A stretch of DNA of 64,000 nt from an uncultured bacterium (GTDB lineage Bacteria > Spirochaetota > Leptospiria > Leptospirales > Leptonemataceae). The notes below the pieces were generated by a model. It was not told the DNA's origin. It did not search any database and saw only the letters and a program-made list of their open reading frames with translations. The translations under genes and the position numbers were made by a program. The stretch is from positions 1 through 64,000 of the forward strand of contig CALFVU010000006.1 of assembly GCA_937928085.1 (NCBI GenBank), written 5' to 3'. This document shows positions 51,580-61,897 of the stretch, in pieces (positions within the stretch are counted from its first letter, which is position 1; each line of letters starts with the position of its first letter).

Positions 51580-53175
51580 ATGATAAACTTAAAAAATTCA
51601 GAAATACAATTTAACATATTCAAAAAAGGTTTTAACATTACATTTCAATTTCAGTTATTTTTAATTTTTCTTTTTTATTTAGGTGCAACCTTAGCAATTT
51701 CAACATCCACTTTACTCGAAACTATAGCGTATTATACGGGGACCACTCTTTTATTGATTACAAATTTACTAAGTTATTTTTATGCAAAAAATAAAACAAA
51801 TTATTTAACAATCCAACGAGTTGCCATAATCAATCTTTATATAAGTCTGGGTATCATTATTGTTACTTTTTTTTGTCATTTTTTTAATACAAGAGAAGAC
51901 GCTGCGTATTTTTGGAAAAATCCAATTTTACTTATGGTTCCCAGTTTTTATATTTTAATGTTTAGTTTTTTTATAACTAGAAAGAGAGAAATTTTTTTTT
52001 ATATTTTTTATTTACTAATAGGTGTTTTTTTATGGATTTTTTTTACCTATTCCAAAGGTGTGGAAATCATTCAAACTAAAGCTCTAAAACCTGAACAAGG
52101 AGACATAGTAGTTTTAGTTTTAATTCCAGTATTTTATTTGGCTTTTGGTTTTATTGCTATTTTATTAATTGACTTTATTAAAGATTCTATAGCTATTTTA
52201 CAAAATAACCAAATAGCATTAGAAGAAAGTTATTTAAGAATCCAGAATTTGAATAAAGCTATTTTAAAAAATACTCAAGAGATGGAATGGTATATTGATT
52301 TTCTTTTTAATTTTTCGAATCGTTTTATTAAAGAAGTTCAGGATCAATCTGCATCGATAGAGGAAATTTCTTCCACAGTAGAGCAAGCCACTCAGATAGC
52401 TCTAAACAATACGGAGATGGTATCAAGAGAATTTAAAATTATTGAAGAATTAGAACAAGAGACTCGTAATTTACAGAAGATTTTACAAGAGATTGAAATT
52501 AGTTTAACGAGTCTTACTACGGAGCTTTTAAAAATACGACAACAATCTTTGGAATCAAATAAGGTTATGGACAATTTAAAAACCATAATGGATCAGATAC
52601 AGACATCGTTTCAAAGGGTTTCGGAAGTAACGACGATTATGACGGAGATTGCGGACAGGACGAATTTATTGTCTTTGAATGCCTCGATTGAGGCGGCTAG
52701 GGCTGGAGATCATGGTAAGGGTTTTGCTGTAGTTGCGCAAGAAGTAAGTAAATTGGCTGAAAGTAGTATGCAGAATGCGAAGAATATCAATAAAATTATC
52801 AAAGAGAATCAAAAAGTATTAAAACAAGGAGAAGAAAATCTTTTAAAGACATTTTCGGTAGTGAATTTACAGAATCAAAATATAGAAAAAACTTTATCTT
52901 TTTTTGAAGGAATGATGGAAAAATTAAAGCTTCAGATAGAATTTAATCATAAATTAATCGAATATATAAATAGTATTTATCAATCTAGCAAAGAAATTGA
53001 GGGGCAATCTAAAGAGCAGGCGAAAGGTATGGAAGAGATTACCAAAACGATAACGTTTATGGAGAAATCGATACAGAAAACGGTGCAGAAATTTTTAAAT
53101 TTAAATGATCAAATTTTAGGTTTAAAAAATTTATCACAAACATTAAGAAATTATGCGAATCAAAACGAAACATAA
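51580..53175 (+). CDS. Methyl-accepting chemotaxis protein
   Basis: Multi-TM N-terminus; hairpin tip '[41 protein letters not shown]'. Confidence 0.93.
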   Translation: MINLKNSEIQFNIFKKGFNITFQFQLFLIFLFYLGATLAISTSTLLETIAYYTGTTLLLITNLLSYFYAKNKTNYLTIQRVAIINLYISLGIIIVTFFCHFFNTREDAAYFWKNPILLMVPSFYILMFSFFITRKREIFFYIFYLLIGVFLWIFFTYSKGVEIIQTKALKPEQGDIVVLVLIPVFYLAFGFIAILLIDFIKDSIAILQNNQIALEESYLRIQNLNKAILKNTQEMEWYIDFLFNFSNRFIKEVQDQSASIEEISSTVEQATQIALNNTEMVSREFKIIEELEQETRNLQKILQEIEISLTSLTTELLKIRQQSLESNKVMDNLKTIMDQIQTSFQRVSEVTTIMTEIADRTNLLSLNASIEAARAGDHGKGFAVVAQEVSKLAESSMQNAKNINKIIKENQKVLKQGEENLLKTFSVVNLQNQNIEKTLSFFEGMMEKLKLQIEFNHKLIEYINSIYQSSKEIEGQSKEQAKGMEEITKTITFMEKSIQKTVQKFLNLNDQILGLKNLSQTLRNYANQNET

Positions 53176-53194
53176 AATAATTTTTGTATACTGA

Positions 53195-54598
53195 TTAGTT
53201 TTTATTGAATATTGATAAAACGTTTTTTTTAGATTTGACGAGGTCTATCATAGGTTTTGGGTATTCTTTTGTATTCCATTCTGGAACCCATTGTTTAATA
53301 TATTCAAAGTTTGGGTCAAATTTTATTTGTTGTAAGATAGGATTAAAAATTCGAAAGTAAGGAGAAGCATCTACACCTGTTCCAGCGACCCACTGCCAAT
53401 TTCCTACGTTAGAGGCAAGTTCAAAATCCATTAGCTTTAAGGAAAAATATTTTTCTCCGAATCTCCAATCGATTAGTAAATTTTTTACTAAAAAAGAAGC
53501 ACAGTTCATTCGTACTCTATTGTGTATGTAGCCTGTTTCTGAAAGTTCTCTCATACCAGCATCAACTAGAGGAAAGCCAGTTTTGCCTGATTTCCAGATT
53601 TCAAAATCTCTTTGGGCTTGCTGATCTTTTTCGGGATTTCTCCATATTTGACTTAAATATTCATATTTAGGATTCCATTCAGAATGTTGTTTTTTTGGAA
53701 AATAAAATAAGATCATTATATAGAACTCTCTCCAGATTAATTCTTCTAAAAGTTTTTTACTTAGCTCTTTAGCAATAGAAAGCATTTTGCGAACGCTAAC
53801 CAATCCAAATCTTAAATAGACACTTGCATTTGTTGTTCCCTTTTGAATGTAGGGGTAATCTCTACGATTTTGATATTGGGTAATTACTTCTTCTTCCGTA
53901 TATAATGGTTTTAGGATATAAGAAACCTTTTTGAATTTAAATTTTTCGAGTTCAGGTTCTGGAAATCTACCATCATGTAAGATTTCTAAATTTTTATAAA
54001 TGTTTTGATGTTTAGAAAAAACATTGAGCCAGGTTTTGTGATTGTTAAAGATATCTTTGTTTTTTATAAAATTATGAATGTAGTCTTCGCTTTTATAAAA
54101 TTCAATTTCTTTTTGATGAAATTCTTTCCACCACTGTTTTTTATATTGGGAGTATACTACAAATGGTGTTCCTTTACTATTTAAAATTTCTTGAGGTTTA
54201 AAAAAGACATGATCCACAAATGTATATACTGGAATGGAATGTTTTTTATATAGTTCTATGATTGTATCGTCTCTTGTAATTGGGTAGTATGGTTCAAAAT
54301 CTTGATTAAAATATAAATTTTTAATTTTGAAATTTTGAATTAAATTCTGATGAACTTCTACAGGATCACCATATAGAATTAAAAAAGAAGAATGATTTTT
54401 TTCTAAGGTAGATTTCATTTGAATGATTACGTCAAAAATCAGATTTACTCTTTTGTCTTCTTTTGGAAGGGATTTTAAAATATGAACATCGAAAATAAAT
54501 ATAGGTACTACGTTTGAATTTTCTTTTAGACAATAAAACAAGCCTTTGTTGTCATTAAGTCTTAGATCTCTTCGAAACCAAAAAATTGAAATTTCCAT
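53195..54598 (-). CDS. Deoxyribodipyrimidine photolyase / cryptochrome family
   Basis: 'SIFWFRRDLRLNDNKGLFYCL', 'WKSGKTGFPLVDAGMREL', 'HNRVRMNCASFLVKNLLIDWRFGEKYF', 'NWQWVAGTGVDASPYFRIFNP'. Confidence 0.94.
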   Translation of the reverse strand: MEISIFWFRRDLRLNDNKGLFYCLKENSNVVPIFIFDVHILKSLPKEDKRVNLIFDVIIQMKSTLEKNHSSFLILYGDPVEVHQNLIQNFKIKNLYFNQDFEPYYPITRDDTIIELYKKHSIPVYTFVDHVFFKPQEILNSKGTPFVVYSQYKKQWWKEFHQKEIEFYKSEDYIHNFIKNKDIFNNHKTWLNVFSKHQNIYKNLEILHDGRFPEPELEKFKFKKVSYILKPLYTEEEVITQYQNRRDYPYIQKGTTNASVYLRFGLVSVRKMLSIAKELSKKLLEELIWREFYIMILFYFPKKQHSEWNPKYEYLSQIWRNPEKDQQAQRDFEIWKSGKTGFPLVDAGMRELSETGYIHNRVRMNCASFLVKNLLIDWRFGEKYFSLKLMDFELASNVGNWQWVAGTGVDASPYFRIFNPILQQIKFDPNFEYIKQWVPEWNTKEYPKPMIDLVKSKKNVLSIFNKN

Positions 54599-54634
54599 AA
54601 TACCAATATAACTTATTAAATTTTTTTGGCAAAC

Positions 54635-54667
54635 ATTGTCAAAAGTTTGTACAAAACATTTGACAAT
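54635..54667. promoter_or_regulatory. Nested palindrome in divergent photolyase/carH promoter region (candidate CarH/LitR operator)
   Basis: ATTGTCAAA (54635-54643) ... TTTGTACAAA (54646-54655) ... TTTGACAAT (54659-54667); TTGACA hexamers on both strands facing outward. Confidence 0.6.
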
Positions 54668-54695
54668 TTTTTAAATTTAATTTTGTTAAGAAGTG

Positions 54696-55496
54696 ATGAA
54701 ATATCTTATAAAAGATCTAGCCAATATTTCTGAGTTACATCCAGATAGAATTCGAAAATGGCAGGAGCGTTTTCATTTTTTAAGACCGGAATTGGGCAAA
54801 AATGGATATTATTATTACTCTAACGAAGATTTAAAAATTTTATTATATGTAAAAAATGAAATATTAAAAGGGAAAAAGATCAATGAAGTTGTGTCAAAAC
54901 CTCGCGAAGAAATATTAAAAGAAATTTATTATTCGAATGAATTCTCAAAAGAAGAATTGAATATAATCGAAGCTATATCTAATTTTAAATACATAGACAT
55001 CGAGAAAAGATTGATTTCTCTTTATAAGAAGCAAGGATTTTATGCATGGTTAAAAGAAATTCATAGATTGATAATTCTAACTGGAAAAGCTTGGGAAAAA
55101 AATTTCATTACCATTTCGGATGAACATAGCTTTTCTAATTGGCTTAAAGCAAACATATTAACGTATGTAGTACGTAATTTCCCTAGTACAAAACCTATAT
55201 GGCTTGTATGTACTTTTCCCGGCGATCCTCATGAACTAGGAGCATTATTACATTACGTAAAATTATTAAAGTTTAAGGTTCCTGCAAGATATGTGGGTAA
55301 TTTACCAAAAGAAGAATTATTGAAAGAAATTAAAATGAATAATTATAGAGTAGTGAGTATAAGTATAGTTCTTCCAAAGAAATGGAGTGTAGTTAAAAAT
55401 TTAAAAGCACAAATAGAAAAATTTGGATCTATCAAAGTTTTATTTGGAGGTTATGGTTATAAACTTTTAAAAAATAAACAAAATCAAAAGGAGTAA
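54696..55496 (+). CDS. MerR-family B12-binding regulator, CarH/LitR-like photoreceptor
   Basis: MerR HTH 'IKDLANISELHPDRIRKWQERFHFLRPE'; W-x9-EH motif 'WEKNFITISDEH'; B12 motif 'GDPHELG' (DxHxxG); 'FGGYG'. Confidence 0.85.
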   Translation: MKYLIKDLANISELHPDRIRKWQERFHFLRPELGKNGYYYYSNEDLKILLYVKNEILKGKKINEVVSKPREEILKEIYYSNEFSKEELNIIEAISNFKYIDIEKRLISLYKKQGFYAWLKEIHRLIILTGKAWEKNFITISDEHSFSNWLKANILTYVVRNFPSTKPIWLVCTFPGDPHELGALLHYVKLLKFKVPARYVGNLPKEELLKEIKMNNYRVVSISIVLPKKWSVVKNLKAQIEKFGSIKVLFGGYGYKLLKNKQNQKE

Positions 55497-55498
55497 GT

Positions 55499-56761
55499 AT
55501 GAAAATAGCAATCGTTGGTAGTGGTATTTCGGGATTGACTTGTGCTTATTATTTATCAAGAGATCACGAAGTACATCTTTTCGAAAAAGAAAATCATTTA
55601 GGTGGACATACAAACACAATAGAAGTAGAAATAGACAATGAAATCATTCCAGTAGACGCAGGGTTTATCTTGTTTAATCTAGTGAACTATCCTAATCTGA
55701 TGAATTTTTTTGATGAATTAAATGTAGAAATTACTAAATCCAATATGAGTTTTTCTGTTTGGAATCAAAAATTGAATCAATATTATGCTGGAACACATAT
55801 CAATACTTTTTTTGCAAAACGTTCTAATTTTTTTAATAGTATTCATTATAAATTTTTGTTGGAAATCATACGTTTTAATAAATTATTGAGTAAAACATTA
55901 CAACATGAAGATGATTATATATCATTAGGGGAATTTCTAGATTCAAACTTTTTTAGTGAATATTTTCAAGAAAATTATATTTTACCTATGAGTTCTGCTA
56001 TCTGGTCTATACCGATGAGTCAAGTAAAACAATTTCCTCTAAAAGCTTTAGGAAAATTTTTCTCAAATCATGGTCTATTAAGTTTTAATGGACATTATCA
56101 ATGGTATACGGTTAAAAATGGAAGTTATCAATATATAAAAAAAATATTACAAGAATCAAAATTTCGTTATTATCTGAATGAACCTGTGATCGAAGTAGTT
56201 CGTTTAATAGATAAAAATAAAGTTTATGTTAAAACTACAAAATCTCAAGATTTTTTTGATATTGTTATACTAGCAACCCATGCTCCTACTTCTAGGAAAA
56301 TTTTAAAAAATATAACACCTCAAGAAGAATCTATTTTAAGAAATTTTAAATATCATCCAAATGTTGCTATTTTACATACAGATGATAAAATTATGTGTCC
56401 AGAAAAGCGTATATGGTCTTCGTGGAATTATAAAATTGGTAAAAATGGTCAAACAAGTGTGACATATTATATGAGAGAATTACAACCTTGGATCAAAAAA
56501 AATATCTTCGTTTCTATTAATGAGTTTGAAAAACTCGATAAATCTAAAATTATTAAATATATAGAATATGAACATCCTATTATCGACGCAAAATACATGA
56601 TTGCTCTAAAAGATTTAGATACATTAAATAACAATCATCTTGTATATTTTTGTGGTGCATATTTTAATTATGGTTTTCATGAAGATGGTTTAAACTCTGC
56701 ATTAAAAGTTATAAATAAAATTAACCTTAGGTTATATTATGAAACCTTCAAAGCTCAATAG
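55499..56761 (+). CDS. FAD-dependent amine oxidase-like protein (COG2907 type)
   Basis: 'IAIVGSGISGLTCAYYLSRDHEVHLFEKENHLGGHTNTIEVE...IPVDAGFILFN', 'GAYFNYGFHEDGLNSALKV'. Confidence 0.88.
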   Translation: MKIAIVGSGISGLTCAYYLSRDHEVHLFEKENHLGGHTNTIEVEIDNEIIPVDAGFILFNLVNYPNLMNFFDELNVEITKSNMSFSVWNQKLNQYYAGTHINTFFAKRSNFFNSIHYKFLLEIIRFNKLLSKTLQHEDDYISLGEFLDSNFFSEYFQENYILPMSSAIWSIPMSQVKQFPLKALGKFFSNHGLLSFNGHYQWYTVKNGSYQYIKKILQESKFRYYLNEPVIEVVRLIDKNKVYVKTTKSQDFFDIVILATHAPTSRKILKNITPQEESILRNFKYHPNVAILHTDDKIMCPEKRIWSSWNYKIGKNGQTSVTYYMRELQPWIKKNIFVSINEFEKLDKSKIIKYIEYEHPIIDAKYMIALKDLDTLNNNHLVYFCGAYFNYGFHEDGLNSALKVINKINLRLYYETFKAQ

Positions 56762-57180
56762 TTTTTATAAATGTATTGTTATCCAAAAAATCATTTTCAT
56801 TTGTAGTTAAGTTTTTATGTTTAGTTTTGACCTGGATAAGCTTGAAAAATTTTATAAAATCTTATAGTTGATCAAACTTTAATTATGTATGAGAATACTC
56901 ATTTTATTTTTGATAAACCTCAGCGAACAATCAAAGTAAATCTGTTTAACTACTTAAAATCAAAACAAAAAATATCACACAATAAAGTATATTTGCTTAT
57001 AAATCTGCATTGTTTAACTACATGTGAATCCTGTAAGTTTTTAAGATTTTTTAAAAAAGACGAATTTATATATATGAAAGTCTTGAAGTCTCTACGTAGA
57101 ATGACGAATTGTGTATATAGGACTGATAATAGCTTACAAACCTTATTATGAAAATTAATTTTTTATAAAGGAGGAATATA

Positions 57181-57639
57181 ATGATACTATATAGAAAACA
57201 ACTGGTAAAGTCTGACATGGAAAAAGTTTGGGAGTTTTTTAGTAATCCAAATAATCTACAAATCATTACACCTCAATATATGAATTTTAAGATTATCAAT
57301 GAACTTCCAGAAGAAATGTATGAAGGATTAGTGATTGAATATAAAGTATCCCCTTTGTTTGGTATTCCTATCAAGTGGATTTCGGAAATTACACATATTA
57401 AAAAATATCATTATTTTATTGATGAGCAAAAAGTTGGTCCATATCGCTTTTGGCATCATACACATTTATTTACAAAAACAAATGAAGGTATAGTTATGGA
57501 AGATATCGTTTTTTATGAGCTTCCTATCCCTTTAATTAGTAATATCTTCCAATCTTTTATTCGTAGCCAGTTAGATGAAATTTTTAATTACCGTTTTAAC
57601 AAAATAGAAGAGATATTTAATCATAAATCTAAAAGCTAA
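57181..57639 (+). CDS. SRPBCC family (polyketide cyclase-like) protein
   Basis: 'VWEFFSNPNNLQIITPQYMNFKII...FGIPIKWISEITHIKKYHYFIDEQKVGPYRFWHHTHLF'. Confidence 0.85.
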   Translation: MILYRKQLVKSDMEKVWEFFSNPNNLQIITPQYMNFKIINELPEEMYEGLVIEYKVSPLFGIPIKWISEITHIKKYHYFIDEQKVGPYRFWHHTHLFTKTNEGIVMEDIVFYELPIPLISNIFQSFIRSQLDEIFNYRFNKIEEIFNHKSKS

Positions 57640-57838
57640 AACAAAAAAAACTTTAAGTTTTTTATAAAGTTTTGATTTTGGGTAGGAGATTATCTTAATC
57701 TTTTTTTATAACATATTCTCGCTTATTTGATATGGGGATTTTTATATTTAAATAACTTTTTAGCTAAATATACTCAAAACGAGTATTTTTCAATATTCTT
57801 TTAAAGTAATGATAAATAAATTTAAAAATAAATCATGG

Positions 57839-59179
57839 TTATAGCTTTTGTTGTTTTAAAGAAAACTTAATTAGTATATATCCCATAATTCCGCTAAATA
57901 AAGAACCTAATAGGATTCCAATTTTTGCTTCGTCAATAAGTTTGATTTCCGTATAAGCAAGATTGTTAATAAAAAGAGACATTGTAAAACCAACACCACC
58001 TAAAAACGCTAATCCAAAATAATGTAACCAGTTTGTGTTTTCAGGCAAATGAATCCTAAATAGTTTCAAAACTATGTATACTCCAGAGATGATTCCAATC
58101 AATTTTCCAAAAGATAAAGAAACTGCAATATAAATTGACAAAGTACTAATTTCTGTATTTCCTAAATAAACCCCAGCGTTTGCAAAAGCAAAAATAGGCA
58201 TAACCCAAAATGCAACGAAACTATGTAATTGATTTTCCAATTTTTGTAAAGGGGACTGCACTTCTCGAATACTTTTACTCAAAAACTCTATAGATTCTAT
58301 TTGTTCTTCGTTTAATAAAATTTTATGATTTGAGTTTATATGTTTAGAAAGATTTTCTTTAGCGTTTTCTAAGTTGTTGATAAAGTCCTTAAGATTGACT
58401 TTAGGTCTGGAAGGTATAGTAAAAGCTAAAATTACAGCAGAAATTGTAGGATGAATTCCACTTTTTAGAAATATAATCCATAAAATAATACCTAAAATAT
58501 AATATAGACTTAAGGTTCTTAAATGAAAATAATTAAATAAAATCAAAAGCATTACAATTCCGAAAGCAAAAAAAAGTAAAACATAGTTTATCGAAGAAGA
58601 GTAAAATATTGCTATAATAATAATAGCTCCTAAGTCATCGATGATTGCAAAAGCTGTTAAAAAAACTTTTGATGATAAAGGGATTCGATCACCTAAAAGT
58701 TTTAAAATACTTAAAGAAAATGCAATATCGGTAGCCATGGGTATTCCCCAACCTTCTTTTCCCTCTTGATTTGCAATTAGTAATAAAAATAATACAGCTG
58801 GAGCCAACATTCCCCCTATTGCTGCACCTACGGGTAAAATTGCTCTTTTTATATCTTTTAATTCTCCTACTAAAATCTCTCTTTTGATTTCTAAACCGAC
58901 TAAAAAGAAAAAGAAAGACATTAAAGCATCGTTAATCCATAACAAAAGACTTTTTTCTAAAAAGAGATTTTCAAAACCTATTTTAAATTTATATTCTAAA
59001 AAAGATTCATAAAAAACTTTTACTGGAGAATTCGATATTATAAAAGCTAAAATTGTCATTACAAAAAGTATAATTCCCGAAGAAGATTCATATTGAAAAA
59101 AATTAAGAAATGTATTTTGAATTTGCTTTACAGATCTTTGCATAATAATGCAAGAAAAAAGCTTATAATATTTTGTCAA
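57839..59179 (-). CDS. nhaA: Na+/H+ antiporter NhaA
   Basis: 'LWINDALMSFFFFLVGLEIKREILVGEL', 'GWGIPMATDIAFSLSILKLLGDRIP', 'TAFAIIDDLGAIIIIAIFY'. Confidence 0.95.
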   Translation of the reverse strand: MTKYYKLFSCIIMQRSVKQIQNTFLNFFQYESSSGIILFVMTILAFIISNSPVKVFYESFLEYKFKIGFENLFLEKSLLLWINDALMSFFFFLVGLEIKREILVGELKDIKRAILPVGAAIGGMLAPAVLFLLLIANQEGKEGWGIPMATDIAFSLSILKLLGDRIPLSSKVFLTAFAIIDDLGAIIIIAIFYSSSINYVLLFFAFGIVMLLILFNYFHLRTLSLYYILGIILWIIFLKSGIHPTISAVILAFTIPSRPKVNLKDFINNLENAKENLSKHINSNHKILLNEEQIESIEFLSKSIREVQSPLQKLENQLHSFVAFWVMPIFAFANAGVYLGNTEISTLSIYIAVSLSFGKLIGIISGVYIVLKLFRIHLPENTNWLHYFGLAFLGGVGFTMSLFINNLAYTEIKLIDEAKIGILLGSLFSGIMGYILIKFSLKQQKL

Positions 59180-59193
59180 AATATTTCTTTTGA

Positions 59194-60021
59194 TTATAGT
59201 TCTTTAGGTATTGGAGTAATGTGTAGTACTCTTTGATTTTTTTCTAAAATTACATATAAAATTCCTTCTTCCTGAAGTTCTATTAAGGTTTGTGCTAATA
59301 TGGATTGTAGTTGTCTTCTTAAATTACCGCCTAATACAAAACCATTATAATTTAAAAAATTCTCACAATATTGTAAAAATTCAATTTCACATAAATTTTC
59401 CAAAGCTACATAATATTCATCATAAAAAATATCGATACTCATTCCATAAGAATGAGTTGAATGTTCCACAGCATTAAGATTATTATTTTTTAGTTTTTCT
59501 TGATACGATTTTGTTCTTAATGCAGAAGAAATAGCTATTTTGATTGTTATTTTATAATCTTTAAAATCAATTTTTTTGTTTAATCTCTCTCCAATTAGAA
59601 GCAATGTATGATAAATATTTTTTCTTACATATCGATTTTCTTTTGGTATATTATAAAAAAAATAATACTTTCGAATTTCTGGGTTATCTATAAATATTAA
59701 ATTTTTTTTTTGAATTTCTTGATTGAATTCCTCTACATTTTTGATTGGTTGTAAATTCAATTTTTTGACTATTTCGAGATGCTTTGGATATAGATATTTT
59801 CTTAGGGTTTGAGATTTTTCATGATCAAGATAATCTTCAAAAATGGGATAGTTCATAATAATATAAGATTGAAAGTCTTTATACATCCGATTATATGTTT
59901 CTATATTTTTTAAAATTTTTCTATTTTTTTCTTTTTCTTGATAAAAAGAATAACTAAAAAAAGAAGAAATGAGAATTAAAATTATAAAAAATAAATACAA
60001 ATAATTTTTAAAAAATTTCAT
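59194..60021 (-). CDS. DUF5715-like / peptidase M15-like exported protein
   Basis: 'ISSALRTKSYQEKLKNNNLNAVEHSTHSYGMSIDIFYDEYY'. Confidence 0.65.
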   Translation of the reverse strand: MKFFKNYLYLFFIILILISSFFSYSFYQEKEKNRKILKNIETYNRMYKDFQSYIIMNYPIFEDYLDHEKSQTLRKYLYPKHLEIVKKLNLQPIKNVEEFNQEIQKKNLIFIDNPEIRKYYFFYNIPKENRYVRKNIYHTLLLIGERLNKKIDFKDYKITIKIAISSALRTKSYQEKLKNNNLNAVEHSTHSYGMSIDIFYDEYYVALENLCEIEFLQYCENFLNYNGFVLGGNLRRQLQSILAQTLIELQEEGILYVILEKNQRVLHITPIPKEL

Positions 60022-60075
60022 CTTATTTGACGTTTTTTATCAATATAACACAGTTGTATTTTTTATTGTTTAAGA

Positions 60076-60408
60076 TTAATCAAATACATTTTTTGTAATA
60101 AAAACACTTTTTTTTGTAGAATGATCGAATAAGATCCATCCTATAAAAATTTTGTTTTTTAGTTCATACGAGATTTCTAAATAGATTTCTGTAATTTCTG
60201 TTAAGAGATAAACCTTCCATAGTAAATTCCAGTTTTTTAAATCTACAAAATTCAAAAAATCTTTGATTGGGTAAATCGGGAAATTTAAGATTTTTTTGAA
60301 CATAAGCGAGAAGTTCTGTAAAGTTTTCGAAAAAACGAAATACGCAAAAAAAAGAATAAAAACACTAAATAAAATTATAGTTTTCTTAATAGTACTATAG
60401 CGAAACAT
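60076..60408 (-). CDS. Small hypothetical membrane-anchored protein
   Basis: ORF with N-terminal TM overlapping ispF 3' end. Confidence 0.45.
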   Translation of the reverse strand: MFRYSTIKKTIILFSVFILFFAYFVFSKTLQNFSLMFKKILNFPIYPIKDFLNFVDLKNWNLLWKVYLLTEITEIYLEISYELKNKIFIGWILFDHSTKKSVFITKNVFD

Positions 60409-60863
60409 CCTATCCCTTCTTTACGACCGATAAATCCTAAAGTTTCGGTTGTAGTTGCTTTAATTGCGATTTGTTGAGTATCTATATTGCATAGAATGGA
60501 TAAATTTTTTTTAATTTTTTCTCGAAACGGTTTAATTTTTGGAACCTCTGATAGAATTGTAATATCTATGTTTTGTATTATAAATTGTTTTTCTTTAGCA
60601 ATTTCAAGAGTTTTTTTAAGTATTATTTTAGAATCTAGATTTTTTGTTTCTTGAATATCATCTGGAAAGTACTCTCCAATATCTTTTTCTCCTAAGGCTC
60701 CTAAAATAGCATCTGATAAAGCATGAAGAATAATATCTCCATCTGAATGGGCAATAATAGTATAATTTGATTCAATTTCAATTCCTCCTAAAATCAAAGG
60801 CTTTGGATTTGTTTCTTTTGTAGTAATTTTATGAAAATCAATACCTTGTCCTATACGAAACAT
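60375..60863 (-). CDS. ispF: 2-C-methyl-D-erythritol 2,4-cyclodiphosphate synthase
   Basis: 'RIGQGIDFHKI', 'HSDGDIILHALSDAILGALGEKDIGEYFPD', 'KATTTETLGFIGRKEGIGCFAIVLL'. Confidence 0.97.
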   Translation of the reverse strand: MFRIGQGIDFHKITTKETNPKPLILGGIEIESNYTIIAHSDGDIILHALSDAILGALGEKDIGEYFPDDIQETKNLDSKIILKKTLEIAKEKQFIIQNIDITILSEVPKIKPFREKIKKNLSILCNIDTQQIAIKATTTETLGFIGRKEGIGCFAIVLLRKL

Positions 60864-60864
60864 A

Positions 60865-61314
60865 TTAAAAATAAGGATTTTGGTTTTTAGATTCTTCGAT
60901 GGTGCTTTCTTCGTATTGTGTTTTTAACGGAATAGAAATCTGATCCAAAATTTGATTCCACTCATCTTGTTGAATTGCACTTGTAATTGCAAATAAAAAA
61001 TAAAAAGTAAATAAAGAACCTATATCTAAAATCAATACAATATTCGAAGAGTCATCCCCCGATAAATTATATTTTTTTCGTATTTCATGTAATTGTTTAG
61101 AAATTTTATAATCTACATAAAATCCCCATAAACCGCAAGTAAATATAGCTAAAAACAAATCTAGCCAATAAGAATTTTTTGTAGGAGTAGAGTTGGTAAA
61201 GCTTTGTAGTTCCTTATAAATTTGATAATACCAAAATATAGAATAAATTCCACAAGTAATTAACATAAGAACTACGACTAAAACAGGACTTCTTTTTTCT
61301 ATAGTTTTATACAT
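60865..61314 (-). CDS. DUF4234-like membrane protein
   Basis: 'RSPVLVVVLMLITCGIYSIFWYYQIYKEL', second TM hairpin. Confidence 0.7.
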   Translation of the reverse strand: MYKTIEKRSPVLVVVLMLITCGIYSIFWYYQIYKELQSFTNSTPTKNSYWLDLFLAIFTCGLWGFYVDYKISKQLHEIRKKYNLSGDDSSNIVLILDIGSLFTFYFLFAITSAIQQDEWNQILDQISIPLKTQYEESTIEESKNQNPYF

Positions 61315-61391
61315 ACTCCTAAACTATTTTTATCATAAAATGAATCAATATATTTTTATATTTTTACTATACATTACATTCTATAAAAACT

Positions 61392-61844
61392 TTAGAAGAC
61401 TCTACGGGATCCCACAAAATGTTTCTTCCAATAAGGATTTCTTAAGTCTGCGATTTCTACTGATTTACCTGTTCGTGGTGCATGGATAAATTTAAAATTA
61501 CCTATGTATAAACCTACATGGCTTACTTGATTTCGATAAATAGTAAAAAATACTAAATCGCCCTTTTGTGGAATTTTTATTGGTTCTAAATAAAAATATT
61601 GATCAGAGGTCGTTCTTGGTAAAACATATCCTGCTTTTTTATATACAAATTGAGTAAATCCAGAACAATCAAATCCTTTTGGAGTGTTTCCCCCTGATTT
61701 GTAAGGATATCCTAAGTATTGTTTTGCAATTTTTACGATTTCCTCTTTGTCTTTTACAGTAATTTTTTTTTCTAAGTTTGATTCATAAGAAAAAATCGAA
61801 AACGTAATAAAATAAACTATGAAAACATAAAAAAAAAGCTTCAT
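61392..61844 (-). CDS. NlpC/P60 family peptidase
   Basis: 'AKQYLGYPYKSGGNTPKGFDCSGFTQFVYKKAGYVLPRTTSDQ...QKGDLVFF...SHVGLYIGN'. Confidence 0.95.
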   Translation of the reverse strand: MKLFFYVFIVYFITFSIFSYESNLEKKITVKDKEEIVKIAKQYLGYPYKSGGNTPKGFDCSGFTQFVYKKAGYVLPRTTSDQYFYLEPIKIPQKGDLVFFTIYRNQVSHVGLYIGNFKFIHAPRTGKSVEIADLRNPYWKKHFVGSRRVF

Positions 61845-61897
61845 ATTTATTGTTTCGACATATTTTTAATGAAAATTCTTCATTCGAAATTAGTTTT

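Noticed and set aside
56885-57151. 88-aa ORF between COG2907-like and SRPBCC genes
   Set aside because: Considered as a DUF1365 remnant or Cys-containing small protein, but no motif matched; not called.
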